This document shows, piece by piece, positions 8,104 through 15,934 of a stretch of DNA of 23,034 bases (its first letter is position 1; every line of letters begins with the position of its first letter). Both the position numbers and the translations under genes were made by a program. The stretch comes from an uncultured Collinsella sp. (GTDB taxonomy: Bacteria > Actinomycetota > Coriobacteriia > Coriobacteriales > Coriobacteriaceae). Location: the NCBI GenBank assembly GCA_900544425.1, contig UQUX01000016.1, forward strand, positions 1-23,034, in the 5' to 3' direction. The notes beneath the pieces are model-generated. The model did not search any database. It had not been told where the DNA came from and saw nothing but the letters and a program-made list of their open reading frames with translations.

Positions 8104-9234
8104 ATGCCCAACAAACCCGTGAAGATCATCATGCTTACCGGATACCTCGGTGCCGGCAAGACCACGCTGCTCAACCACATCCTCGCTAACGACGGCGGCA
8201 TCCGCGCCGCCGTGATCGTCAACGACATCGGCGAGATCAATGTCGACGCCAGCCTTATCGCCGACGGCGGTCTTTCCGAAACCGACGACCTCATCCCGCT
8301 CACCAACGGCTGCATCTGCTGCACGCTTTCGGACGACCTTGCCAACCAGCTGCAGGGCATCGCCGATTCGGGCAACTTCGACTACATCATCATCGAGGCC
8401 TCGGGCATTTGCGAGCCCATCCCCATCGCCTACACCATCTCGAGCTTCTGCGACGAGGCCAAGGTGGGCGGCGAGCCCAAGCTCGCGCTCGACAACATCG
8501 TGGCCGTGGTCGACTGCGCCCGCATGTACGACGAGTTCAACGGCGGTCGCGACCTGCTGGCCGAGGATATCGACGAGGACGACATCGAGAGCCTGCTCAT
8601 CCAGCAGATCGAGTTCTGCTCCACGCTGATCCTCAACAAGACCGATACCGTGAGCCCTGAGCAGATCGCCGAGCTTAAGGCCATCGTGCGCAGCCTGCAG
8701 AAAGACGCCGTGATCGTCGAGGCCCAAAACGGCGAGGTCCCCATGGAGGAGCTGCTCGATACCGACCGCTTCGACTTTATGCGCGCCTACAACTCCGCTG
8801 CCTGGATCGAGGCCATGGAGCATCCCGAGGAGCACGACGACCCCGAGGTGCTCGAGTACGACATCGAGACCTTTGTTTACTCGCGCCGCAAGCCGTTTGA
8901 CCTGCAGAAGTTCACCGATTTTGTTGAGCAGGAGTGGCCCGACGAGGTCATCCGCGTCAAGGGTCCGCTGTGGCAGACCGGCGATCCGGACATGTGCTAC
9001 ATGTTTGAGCAGGCTGGCCACCAGATGCGCCTGATGGAGAACGGTCTGTTCGTTGACTCGGCACCCGAGGGCGAGAAGCAGAAGATCATCGACGAGAACC
9101 CCGAGATCATGCAAATTTGGGACGACGAGACGGGCGACCGCATGACGAGCCTGTGCATCATCGGCCGTCACATGGACAAGGATGCGCTCATCGCCTCCCT
9201 CGATGCCTGCCTGACCGACTGGCACCGCGCCTAG
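8104..9234 (+). CDS. CobW/G3E-family GTPase (putative metallochaperone)
   Basis: A 376-residue P-loop GTPase of the COG0523 (CobW/YjiA/ZNG) family, which loads metal ions, often zinc or cobalt, into client proteins. Visible are Walker A GYLGAGKTT (13-21), the metal-binding CxCC motif at C70-I-C72-C73, IEASGI, and the guanine-specificity NKTD near 178-181. A C-terminal CobW_C domain (about 250-370) contains IRVKGPLW and the closing CIIGRHMDKDAL. The start at 8104 is preferred over the in-frame ATG at 8083, because AAAGGAGG lies just ahead of 8104. No Zur-type operator was recognised upstream. A strong terminator follows, so it is probably monocistronic. The metal and client are unknown. Confidence 0.9.
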   Translation: MPNKPVKIIMLTGYLGAGKTTLLNHILANDGGIRAAVIVNDIGEINVDASLIADGGLSETDDLIPLTNGCICCTLSDDLANQLQGIADSGNFDYIIIEASGICEPIPIAYTISSFCDEAKVGGEPKLALDNIVAVVDCARMYDEFNGGRDLLAEDIDEDDIESLLIQQIEFCSTLILNKTDTVSPEQIAELKAIVRSLQKDAVIVEAQNGEVPMEELLDTDRFDFMRAYNSAAWIEAMEHPEEHDDPEVLEYDIETFVYSRRKPFDLQKFTDFVEQEWPDEVIRVKGPLWQTGDPDMCYMFEQAGHQMRLMENGLFVDSAPEGEKQKIIDENPEIMQIWDDETGDRMTSLCIIGRHMDKDALIASLDACLTDWHRA

Positions 9235-9273
9235 GTTTATCCAAGCGGGCATTTTTCCGCCTACGTAGCCGCC

Positions 9274-9308
9274 AAACCACCACGAAGGTGCCCTTCGTGG
9301 TGGTTTTT
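9274..9308 (+). terminator. Rho-independent terminator of the CobW gene
   Basis: AAACCACCACGAAGG (9274-9288) pairs perfectly with 9292-9306 around a 3-nt loop and runs into TTTTT (9304-9308). It is the best canonical terminator in the window, and it separates the CobW gene from trmL. Confidence 0.92.
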
Positions 9309-9329
9309 CGTTCTAAGCCAAGGAGATTC

Positions 9330-9929
9330 ATGTTCAATATCGTGCTGTATGCGCCCGAAATTCCAGCCAATACGGGCAATATCGGCCGCACCTGCGTGGT
9401 TACCGGCGCCCGCCTGCATCTGGTGGAGCCGCTGGGGTTTTCGCTCGACGACAAGACGGTGCGTCGCGCCGGACTGGGCTACTGGCAAAACTTAGACGTG
9501 ACGACCTATGCCGACTGGGAGGACTTCCTTGCCCGCAACGGCCTCTCCCCCGCCGATGAGCGCCTGCACCTGCTGACTAAAAAGGCTCGTCGCACCTATG
9601 CGCAAAGCACCTATCGCGACGGCGACTTCTTGGTCTTTGGCAGCGAGAGCTCGGGCATTCCCGAGCCACTGCTTGCCGCGGCGCCCGAGCGCTGCGAGCG
9701 CATCCCGATGCTGCGCGATTGCGACTCGCTTGATAACGCCGAGACTTGGGAAGCCCACGAGGTGTCGCTGGGGCATATCGAGGACGGCCATGAGGTCATC
9801 CTTCAGCAGGATATCTGCGGCAACTTCGTCAATCCGGACGACTATCGTATCAGCGCACTCAACCTCTCCAACAGCGCCGCCATCGTCCTCTACGAGGCGC
9901 TGCGCCAAACAGGCTTTCCGGGCATGTGA
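9330..9929 (+). CDS. trmL: tRNA (cytidine/uridine-34 2'-O)-methyltransferase TrmL, with insertion
   Basis: A 199-residue SPOUT (trefoil-knot) methyltransferase that 2'-O-methylates the wobble base of tRNA-Leu using SAM. The hallmarks are NIVLYAPEIPANTGNIGRTC at the N-terminus (motif 1), FGSESSGIP near 103-111 (motif 2) and LNLSNSAAIVLYEALRQ near 177-193 (motif 3). The family norm is about 155-160 residues. The excess is an insertion of about 43 residues (131-174) between the IPM strand and motif 3, next to the knot. ATG 9330 follows AAGGAGA. The stop codon TGA (9927-9929) lies inside a 31-bp palindrome that also supplies the final Met codon. Confidence 0.9.
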   Translation: MFNIVLYAPEIPANTGNIGRTCVVTGARLHLVEPLGFSLDDKTVRRAGLGYWQNLDVTTYADWEDFLARNGLSPADERLHLLTKKARRTYAQSTYRDGDFLVFGSESSGIPEPLLAAAPERCERIPMLRDCDSLDNAETWEAHEVSLGHIEDGHEVILQQDICGNFVNPDDYRISALNLSNSAAIVLYEALRQTGFPGM

Positions 9930-9954
9930 CAAAGGGACTGTCCCTTTGTCACAT
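9924..9954. repeat. Palindromic element, copy A (contains trmL stop)
   Basis: A perfect 31-nt palindrome: 15-nt arms (ATGTGACAAAGGGAC and its complement) around a single central T at 9939. It contains the last codon (ATG) and stop (TGA) of trmL and ends 5 nt from the stop of the convergent uvrA-like gene. A near-identical copy lies at 13652-13682. No T-tract is present. It could act as a bidirectional transcript-end hairpin, but recurrence marks it as a dispersed repeat. Confidence 0.85.
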
Positions 9955-9958
9955 TCGG

Positions 9959-12472
9959 TTATAGGTAGCGACCGGTAATGCTCTTGGAGCAGACCGCGAT
10001 ATCCGCCGGCGTGCCGGCGCAGACGATTTGCCCGCCCGCATCGCCACCGCCCGGGCCCATGTCGATCACGTAATCGGCGTTACGGATAAGATCGAGGTCG
10101 TGCTCGATCACGACAACCGTGGCGCCCTTGGCAACAAGACCGTCAAACACGCTCAGCAACACCTGAACATCGAGCGGATGCAGGCCAATCGTGGGTTCGT
10201 CAAACACAAACACGGCATCGTCCTGCACGCGGCCCATCTCGCTCGCGAGCTTAAGACGTTGTGCCTCGCCGCCCGAAAGCGCCGGTGTGGGCTCGCCAAG
10301 CGTGAGATAACCCAGGCCCAGGTCGTGCAAGGTCTGCAAGCGCGCCTGCACCTTTTTGAGCCCCACCGTGGCGTCGAGGGCCTCGTCCACACTCATGTCC
10401 ATGAGCTGCGGCAACGTAAGCAGGCTCCCGTCCTTGCCCTCGCGATGGATATGCGAGGCGGCCTCGGCGTAGCGCGAACCACGGCATGCCGGGCAGACGA
10501 TCTCGACGTCGGGCAAAAACTGCACGTCGAGCGATATCGAGCCCGTGCCGTCGCACGTAGGGCAACGCAAGGCGCCAGTGTTGTAGCTAAAGGCGCCCGC
10601 CTTGTAGCCGGCTGCCTTGGCTTCGGGCATACGGGCAAAGGCGCGGCGCAGCTCGTCATGGATGTCGGCATAGGTTGCCACCGTCGAGCGAACATTGGCG
10701 CCAATGGGCGTAGCGTCAATCAGGTTGGCGCGGGCAATGCCTTCGGCATCGACCCAGCGCACATGGCGTGGCAAGCGCTCGCCAGCTGCCTGCGCCTTAA
10801 GCGCCGGAATGAGCGTCTCGAGCACGAGCGTCGTCTTACCCGAACCAGAAACGCCCGTAACCGCGACCAAGCGACCGCGCGGGATATCGACTTCGAGCGG
10901 CTTGACGGTATGGATGGCATCGGTCGCCATGCGGATATGGCCCTGGTCGAACATTTCGTCGTCAGTCACCTGTGGGCGCAAGCGCTTGGGCTCGGCGCGC
11001 AAAAACGGAGCGATGCGGCTGTCCCGCGATTGCTCGACCTCGTCTACCGTACCAGCGGCGATTACACTGCCGCCGCCTGCTCCGGCAACGGGGCCCATCT
11101 CGACCAGATAGTCGGCTTCCGCCAGCACGCGCGTGTCGTGGTCGACAACAACCACGGTGTTGCCGTCATCCACCAGATCGCGCATCACGCCTACCAAGCC
11201 GTCGACATTGGCAGGATGCAAGCCGATCGAAGGCTCGTCCAGCACATAAAGCACGCCTGTCGATCGGTTGCGCACCACGCGAGCAAGTTGCACGCGCTGG
11301 CGCTCACCCGTGGAGAGCGTGGCGCCAGCACGATCGAGCGAAAGGTAATCGAGGCCCAAGTCGACCAGGCGACGGGCCGCGCTCAAAAACGAATCGCAGA
11401 TATCCGTCGCCATGGGCCGCATCTCGGGCGGCAAGGATGCGGGCACCCCGCGCACCCACTCAATCGCCTCGCCCAGCGTCATGGCCGCCGCCTGCGCCAG
11501 ATTGATACCGCGCACCTGGGGCTGGCGCGCAGCCTCGGAGAGACGCGTGCCACCGCAATCGCGGCATGCTCCCTCGCGCAAAAAGCGAGCAACGCGTTTT
11601 AAGCCCTTATCGTCCTTGACCTTGGCGAGCGCATTCTCAACGGTATAGACGGCGTTGTAATAGGTAAAGTCGAGCGGCGTGGCGCCCTCGCCGTTTTTGG
11701 GCACGTAGAGAATGTGTTTTTTAACCGCCGGGCCGTGGAACACGATGTCGCGCTCTTGAGGCGTGAGCTGGTTAAACGGCACGTCGGTACGCACGCCCAT
11801 CTCGCCTGCCACCTGCTTCATCAGATCCCACATGAGCGTGCCCCAGGGAAGGACCGCACCCTCGTTGATGGTCTTTGACTCATCGGGCACCAGGCTCGCC
11901 TCGTCCACCTCGCGCATGACACCGGTGCCACCACAGGTGGGACACGCACCGCCGCTGTTAAAGGCAAGGTCCTCGGCACTCGGCGCGTAGAACTCGCGAC
12001 CGCATGCAGGGCACGTGAGCGACAGGCCCGCAGCCACGTTAAGGCTCGGCTCCACGTGCGCCCCGCAGTGCGGGCACACATGATGGGCGCAACGGCTAAA
12101 GAGCAGACGCAGGCTGTTGTTGAGCTCGGTCATGGTGCCAAAAGTGGAACGCACACCCGGCACGCTGGGGCGCTGATGCAATGCAAGCGCCGCCGGCACG
12201 TGCAGAACCTCGTCCACCTGGGCATGCTCGGCCTGCGTCAGACGACGTCGAGTATAGGTGCTGAGCGCCTCCAAGTAACGACGCGAGCCCTCGGCATAAA
12301 GAACTCCCAGTGCCAGCGAACTCTTGCCCGAGCCCGACACGCCGGCAATACCCACGAGCTTTCCCAGCGGAATATCGATATCGATGTCCTTAAGGTTATG
12401 GACACGCGCGCCACGCACCTCGATAGCCTGCGGGCTCATCTTCTGTTCCGTCACCTTTATCACCCTACTCAT
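9959..12472 (-). CDS. UvrA2-like ABC ATPase (excinuclease A family, lacks UvrB-binding region)
   Basis: An 837-residue protein with two ABC cassettes in the UvrA arrangement. The first Walker A is GVSGSGKSS (about 44-52), with signature LSTGERQRVQLARVV near 400 and LDEPSIGLHP. The second is GVSGSGKTT near 545, with signature LSGGEAQRLKLASEM near 745 and FDEPTIGLHP. Zinc-binding CxxC pairs are present (CPHC, CPAC, CPTCGGTG, CRDCGGTR, CPTCDGTG, CPAC). Between CPHC and CPAC there are only about 20 residues, where canonical UvrA holds its UvrB-binding domain. This is typical of UvrA2/DrrC-type proteins linked to DNA-damage or drug tolerance. The start is uncertain: ATG 12472 overlaps the upstream gene, while ATG 12439 gives the family-like N-terminus MSPQAIEVRGARVHNL. 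Confidence 0.88.
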   Translation of the reverse strand: MSRVIKVTEQKMSPQAIEVRGARVHNLKDIDIDIPLGKLVGIAGVSGSGKSSLALGVLYAEGSRRYLEALSTYTRRRLTQAEHAQVDEVLHVPAALALHQRPSVPGVRSTFGTMTELNNSLRLLFSRCAHHVCPHCGAHVEPSLNVAAGLSLTCPACGREFYAPSAEDLAFNSGGACPTCGGTGVMREVDEASLVPDESKTINEGAVLPWGTLMWDLMKQVAGEMGVRTDVPFNQLTPQERDIVFHGPAVKKHILYVPKNGEGATPLDFTYYNAVYTVENALAKVKDDKGLKRVARFLREGACRDCGGTRLSEAARQPQVRGINLAQAAAMTLGEAIEWVRGVPASLPPEMRPMATDICDSFLSAARRLVDLGLDYLSLDRAGATLSTGERQRVQLARVVRNRSTGVLYVLDEPSIGLHPANVDGLVGVMRDLVDDGNTVVVVDHDTRVLAEADYLVEMGPVAGAGGGSVIAAGTVDEVEQSRDSRIAPFLRAEPKRLRPQVTDDEMFDQGHIRMATDAIHTVKPLEVDIPRGRLVAVTGVSGSGKTTLVLETLIPALKAQAAGERLPRHVRWVDAEGIARANLIDATPIGANVRSTVATYADIHDELRRAFARMPEAKAAGYKAGAFSYNTGALRCPTCDGTGSISLDVQFLPDVEIVCPACRGSRYAEAASHIHREGKDGSLLTLPQLMDMSVDEALDATVGLKKVQARLQTLHDLGLGYLTLGEPTPALSGGEAQRLKLASEMGRVQDDAVFVFDEPTIGLHPLDVQVLLSVFDGLVAKGATVVVIEHDLDLIRNADYVIDMGPGGGDAGGQIVCAGTPADIAVCSKSITGRYL

Positions 12473-13583
12473 GCCATAAAATGCGATCGCGAATGTACGC
12501 GCCCAGCATGGGCACGGTAAACCGGACGAGGCCGTATCCGGCAGCCTCGATGACGCGCTCGCGAATCAGGCTTGCACGATATTTACTCGCCCAGCTCTGG
12601 GTGCGATCGCAACGCTCAATGATGTCCGCCATGCGCGTCGGCTTACCCTCGTCAGCAGCCATGGCCTCGATAAAGAGGCGCTGTGGGCTGCGCAGTCCGT
12701 AATACAGGGGCGCGTCGACCGCTTCGTAGAACTCGGAGACGGCGTCCGTATGGCCTGCCTCGACATCCCACACTTCAATGACCTGCGAGCCACGCCGGAC
12801 AGCAGAGCGCCACATGTAATAGCCCACCAGCTGAACCATATAGGGATGCCCCATGCTCTTGTGCGCCGCAAGGTCCGCCGTCTCCGCGTCAACGTAAAGA
12901 CCAGCGTCTTTGACCGTCTGGATATATGAATCGCGCACTTTGGGCAAAGAAATCGCCCCCAGCGTACGCTGCTGGGCGCGGCGCAGAAACGTTACGCTCG
13001 GCTCTTCGAGCAAGTCATCAACCATACTGGGCAAGCCGGCAAAAACCAGTGCAAGACCGCGCTGGTCGCTATCGGGCAAGCCCGTGGCATCTTGATCTCC
13101 AAGCACTTGCTGATAGAGAACTGCCAGCGCCGCCAGTTCCTCGATAGACGCCGATTGCGCCTCGTCAATCGCAAACAGTAAGCCCTTTCCCGGCCCGAGC
13201 TTCTTGAGGCGCTCGTTGACCAGCCCTCGCAACGTCTCGCCTTTTGCTCGCGCCACCTCGACCGACATCCGGCCAAACGACGGACCGAACTCCATTGACG
13301 TCACAACGGGTTTATTCGAGCGAAGCGCCTCGGCCAAGCGGTCGCATAAGCCAAGCGAAGCGGAATCGGAAACAACCGCCCATCCGCGCTCGCTAGCCAA
13401 ACGTTGCAGCTCCCGCAGGAGAACCGTTTTGCCGCAGCCGCGGTTTCCCGTAATGAGCATGAGCCTGCCCGGCGCTCCAGCGCCGTTATCGAGCCCTTCC
13501 TCGAAATCTTCGATGACCGACTCGCGGCCGATGAATACCGGGGGCCGCTTGCCAGCAGTGGGCTTAAAGGGATTTGGATTCAT
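12465..13583 (-). CDS. AAA ATPase with ORC/Cdc6-like architecture
   Basis: A 372-residue P-loop ATPase. FIGRESVIEDFEEGL precedes Walker A GNRGCGKT (about 46-53). Walker B is LLFAIDEAQ (about 136-144). A sensor-like LALVFAGLPS follows, then an alpha-helical lid and a C-terminal region (about 300-372) that looks like a winged helix (RMADIIERCDRTQSWASKY). The order resembles the AAA_16/ORC1-like proteins common as stand-alone genes in actinobacteria; the role is not established. ATG 13583 follows GAGGAG. The stop overlaps the uvrA-like gene by 8 nt, so the two are probably cotranscribed. Three 10-bp repeats lie over the likely promoter. Confidence 0.8.
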   Translation of the reverse strand: MNPNPFKPTAGKRPPVFIGRESVIEDFEEGLDNGAGAPGRLMLITGNRGCGKTVLLRELQRLASERGWAVVSDSASLGLCDRLAEALRSNKPVVTSMEFGPSFGRMSVEVARAKGETLRGLVNERLKKLGPGKGLLFAIDEAQSASIEELAALAVLYQQVLGDQDATGLPDSDQRGLALVFAGLPSMVDDLLEEPSVTFLRRAQQRTLGAISLPKVRDSYIQTVKDAGLYVDAETADLAAHKSMGHPYMVQLVGYYMWRSAVRRGSQVIEVWDVEAGHTDAVSEFYEAVDAPLYYGLRSPQRLFIEAMAADEGKPTRMADIIERCDRTQSWASKYRASLIRERVIEAAGYGLVRFTVPMLGAYIRDRILWHE

Positions 13584-13617
13584 GTCGGACTCCTCGGATT
13601 GGCAAACGCTGCCTATA

Positions 13618-13647
13618 GTTATACCAACTTATACCGAGTTATACCAA
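13618..13647 (-). promoter_or_regulatory. Three 10-bp phased repeats over AAA ATPase promoter
   Basis: On the minus strand this reads TTGGTATAAC, TCGGTATAAG, TTGGTATAAC, three directly abutting units of one helical turn each. The first unit offers TTGGTA as a -35 and the third TATAAC as a -10, with an 18-nt spacer. The array therefore coincides with a plausible promoter 35-65 nt ahead of the ATPase start. Tandem in-phase sites suggest a cooperative repressor or autoregulation; this is inferred. Confidence 0.6.
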
Positions 13648-13651
13648 TAGC

Positions 13652-13682
13652 ATGTGACAAAGGAGCTGTCCCTTTGTCACAT
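13652..13682. repeat. Palindromic element, copy B (contains GTPase stop)
   Basis: It differs from the element at 9924-9954 by only two bases next to the centre (GGAGC in place of GGGAC in the left arm), which slightly breaks the inner stem. The minus-strand GTPase gene ends inside it: its last codon ATG and stop TGA (13679-13677) come from the repeat, as in trmL. It lies just upstream of the phased repeats of the AAA ATPase. Confidence 0.83.
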
Positions 13683-15680
13683 GTGGCCGAAAAACTCGGC
13701 GTCTGCTGTTCGCCAGGGGCGGAAGGTGGTGGGATCGACCTTTACGTGGGCTGCCTCGGGGACGTCGTACCACTTGACGGTGTAGCCAGCGCCGTGAGAG
13801 CAAAAGACCGAATCGGGCGTGTTGGGCAGATCGGCCTCGGGCTCATAGGCGGCCGTCTCGATGACGCGCTCGGCATCATGGCAAGCCGCATAGCCGGCAA
13901 ACTCTAGGTACAGATGTCCGCGACCACTCGTGTAGGCAGCTACCTCCAGGGCATAGTCCTGCACCTCGGATGCCGGCACGCGACCCACAAGCTTCGCCCG
14001 GTCTCCCGCCATCGTCGGCGGCTCGTACTCGGCGCCCATGCGCGTGGCATCCGAGAGCGCCCGGCCCACACACTCCCCCGGCACCTCGAGCTCAAAGCGA
14101 TACCACGGCTCCAGCAGCACCGCAGCATCCGCCTCACGCGCCTGCATGAGCCCCTGGCGAATCGCGCGATACGTGGCTTGGCGAAAATCGCCGCCCTCGG
14201 TGTGTTTGGCATGCGCACGGCCGCCCGTGAGCGTAATGCGCACATCGGTGATGGGCGAGCCGGTCAGCACGCCCAGGTGGTCGCGCTCCATGGCGTTGGT
14301 GAGCGCCAGACGCTGCCAGTTAAGATCGAGCTCGTCAGTCGAGGTCACGGTGCCAAACTGCACGCCCGAACCCGCTGGCAACGGCTCCAGGCGCAGATGC
14401 ACCTCGGCATAGTGGCGCAGTGGCTCAAAGTGGCCCACGTCCTCGACCGGCTGCGAAATAGTCTCCTTATAGAGAATGCCGCCAGACTCAAACGCAACCG
14501 AAAGGCCAAAGCGATCAGCCAACACCCGCTGCACGACCTCGAGTTGCACAGCGCCCATCAGCTGCAGGTGAATCTGCTCCAGATGCGTGTTCCAGCTTAC
14601 GCCGAGCATGGGATCTTCATCCGCCAGCTCAGTCAACGCTTTGAACACCGCATGGACATCGTGTTCGCCCGGAAGCACCGTATAGGTGAGGACCGGAGCG
14701 ATGACGGGCGCATCGCCCACGGGCTCCGCGCCCAGGGCATCCCCCGGACGAACGTGCGTAAGACCCGTCACGGCACAAATACCGCCAGCAGCAACTTCTT
14801 GGGCAAGCTCATACTTCTCGCCGTTATAGATGCGGACCTGATCGACCTTCTGCTCCCATGTCTCGGCACCGGAACGTCCGTCAATCATCTGCTTGGCATG
14901 CAGCGTGCCGCCGGTCACTTTAACCCAAGCCAAGCGCTCGCCGCGATCCCCGCGGCTGACACGATAGACGCGCGCGGCAAACTCCGGGAGCCACGTCTGT
15001 TCACGCATCAGCGCACATATGCCATCCAGCAGCTCGTCCACGCCTTGGTCCTTGAGCGCCGAGCCGGCAAAGCAGGGAAAGAGCTTGCGCTCGGCAACCA
15101 TGCGCGACAGCGTTGCGACAGAAAGCTCACCCGCCTCAAGAAACTCCTCGAGCGCTTCCTCGTCTAACGCAGCAGCGTCCTCCTGAACGGCGCCGCCCGC
15201 CAGCAGTTCGTTGGCATCCAGGCAGCCCTCGGAAAGACGCCGCCCAAGTTGTGCCAGCAAAACATCACGGCCGGGATTCTCCAAATCGATCTTGTTGATG
15301 AAGATGAACGTCGGGATGTCATAGCGTGCAAGCAGGCGCCACAGAGTTTCGGTATGCCCCTGCACGCCATCGTTGGCACCCACGACTAAAATCGCGTAGT
15401 CCAGCGCGCGCAACGTGCGCTCCGCCTCGGCAGAAAAATCGACATGCCCCGGCGCATCCACGAGCATGACATGGGCATCACCATGGTCGAGCACAGCCTG
15501 CGACGAGAAAATCGTGATGCCACGCTCACGCTCGATTGCATTAGTGTCCAGATGCGAATCGCCATCGTCCACGCGGCCGCGCTTGCGAATGCGACCCGCG
15601 TTGAACAGCATGGCCTCGGCCAACGTGGTCTTGCCGGCATCGACATGCGCCAAGATTCCAACGACCGCTTGCTTCGACAT
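13677..15680 (-). CDS. TetM/EF-G-like translational GTPase
   Basis: A 667-residue GTPase with EF-G-type domain order, closest in form to ribosomal protection proteins (TetM/TetO/OtrA group; 639 residues in TetM). Seen are G1 AHVDAGKTT (11-19), ERERGITI (switch I), DAPGHVDF (G3) and INKID (G4). The C-terminal part has the EF-G domain IV-like GGRAHAKHTEGGDF and AYTSGRGHLYLEF, ending in CSHGAGYTVKW. It should act on the ribosome with GTP hydrolysis. Whether it gives tetracycline resistance cannot be judged, since chromosomal family members of unknown role are common. ATG 15680 is chosen because AGAGGAGAG lies just upstream and MSKQAVVGILAHVDAGK fits the family N-terminus. Confidence 0.85.
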   Translation of the reverse strand: MSKQAVVGILAHVDAGKTTLAEAMLFNAGRIRKRGRVDDGDSHLDTNAIERERGITIFSSQAVLDHGDAHVMLVDAPGHVDFSAEAERTLRALDYAILVVGANDGVQGHTETLWRLLARYDIPTFIFINKIDLENPGRDVLLAQLGRRLSEGCLDANELLAGGAVQEDAAALDEEALEEFLEAGELSVATLSRMVAERKLFPCFAGSALKDQGVDELLDGICALMREQTWLPEFAARVYRVSRGDRGERLAWVKVTGGTLHAKQMIDGRSGAETWEQKVDQVRIYNGEKYELAQEVAAGGICAVTGLTHVRPGDALGAEPVGDAPVIAPVLTYTVLPGEHDVHAVFKALTELADEDPMLGVSWNTHLEQIHLQLMGAVQLEVVQRVLADRFGLSVAFESGGILYKETISQPVEDVGHFEPLRHYAEVHLRLEPLPAGSGVQFGTVTSTDELDLNWQRLALTNAMERDHLGVLTGSPITDVRITLTGGRAHAKHTEGGDFRQATYRAIRQGLMQAREADAAVLLEPWYRFELEVPGECVGRALSDATRMGAEYEPPTMAGDRAKLVGRVPASEVQDYALEVAAYTSGRGHLYLEFAGYAACHDAERVIETAAYEPEADLPNTPDSVFCSHGAGYTVKWYDVPEAAHVKVDPTTFRPWRTADAEFFGHM

Positions 15681-15868
15681 GGCTCTCCTCTTATTACAAG
15701 CCCATCGCACGCGGCAACGGGCGTTCACGCTCCACACTGGATGATACAATTTACGGGCCGGCGGGCGAAGCGGGCCCTATCCCCCGACCGAGCTCATCGC
15801 CCCGCGTTGCCGCGCGGCGATTTTCGTAGGTTCGCGCCTTGCGAAAGCCGGCTCGCAAAACAGCGCAG

Positions 15869-15906
15869 CGAACGAAAATGACCCCACCCGGGGCCATTTT
15901 CGTTCG
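15869..15906 (-). terminator. Hairpin downstream of the GNAT gene
   Basis: Arms 15869-15885 and 15890-15906 form a 17-bp stem with a 4-nt loop. The one imperfect pair is G-U on the minus strand but A-C on the plus strand, so it folds better in minus-strand RNA, the strand of the acetyltransferase that ends 29 nt upstream. A T-rich stretch lies inside the right arm rather than after it. Confidence 0.6.
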
Positions 15907-15934
15907 TGCAAATTGTTGATACGCGTCCCCGCTC

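Noticed and set aside
10028..11602. Long plus-strand open frame (524 codons) antisense to the uvrA-like gene
   Set aside because: It has no recognisable family features and is a shadow of a high-GC gene with strong UvrA motifs on the other strand.
9924..13682. Palindromic repeats as a CRISPR array
   Set aside because: The two copies are 3.7 kb apart with genes between, with no regular spacers or cas genes.
13914..15167. Plus-strand open frame of 417 codons inside the GTPase gene
   Set aside because: Composition is Arg/His/Leu-rich as expected for an antisense shadow, there is no ribosome binding site, and the minus-strand GTPase is unambiguous.
13677..15680. Calling the GTPase a tetracycline resistance gene
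   Set aside because: It is only family-level similar to TetM/TetO; chromosomal EF-G-like relatives without that role exist, and resistance cannot be inferred from sequence alone.
15681..15868. RNA gene or riboswitch ahead of the GTPase gene
   Set aside because: Several short GC-rich inverted repeats are present, but no known RNA family pattern was recognised; nothing further is supported.
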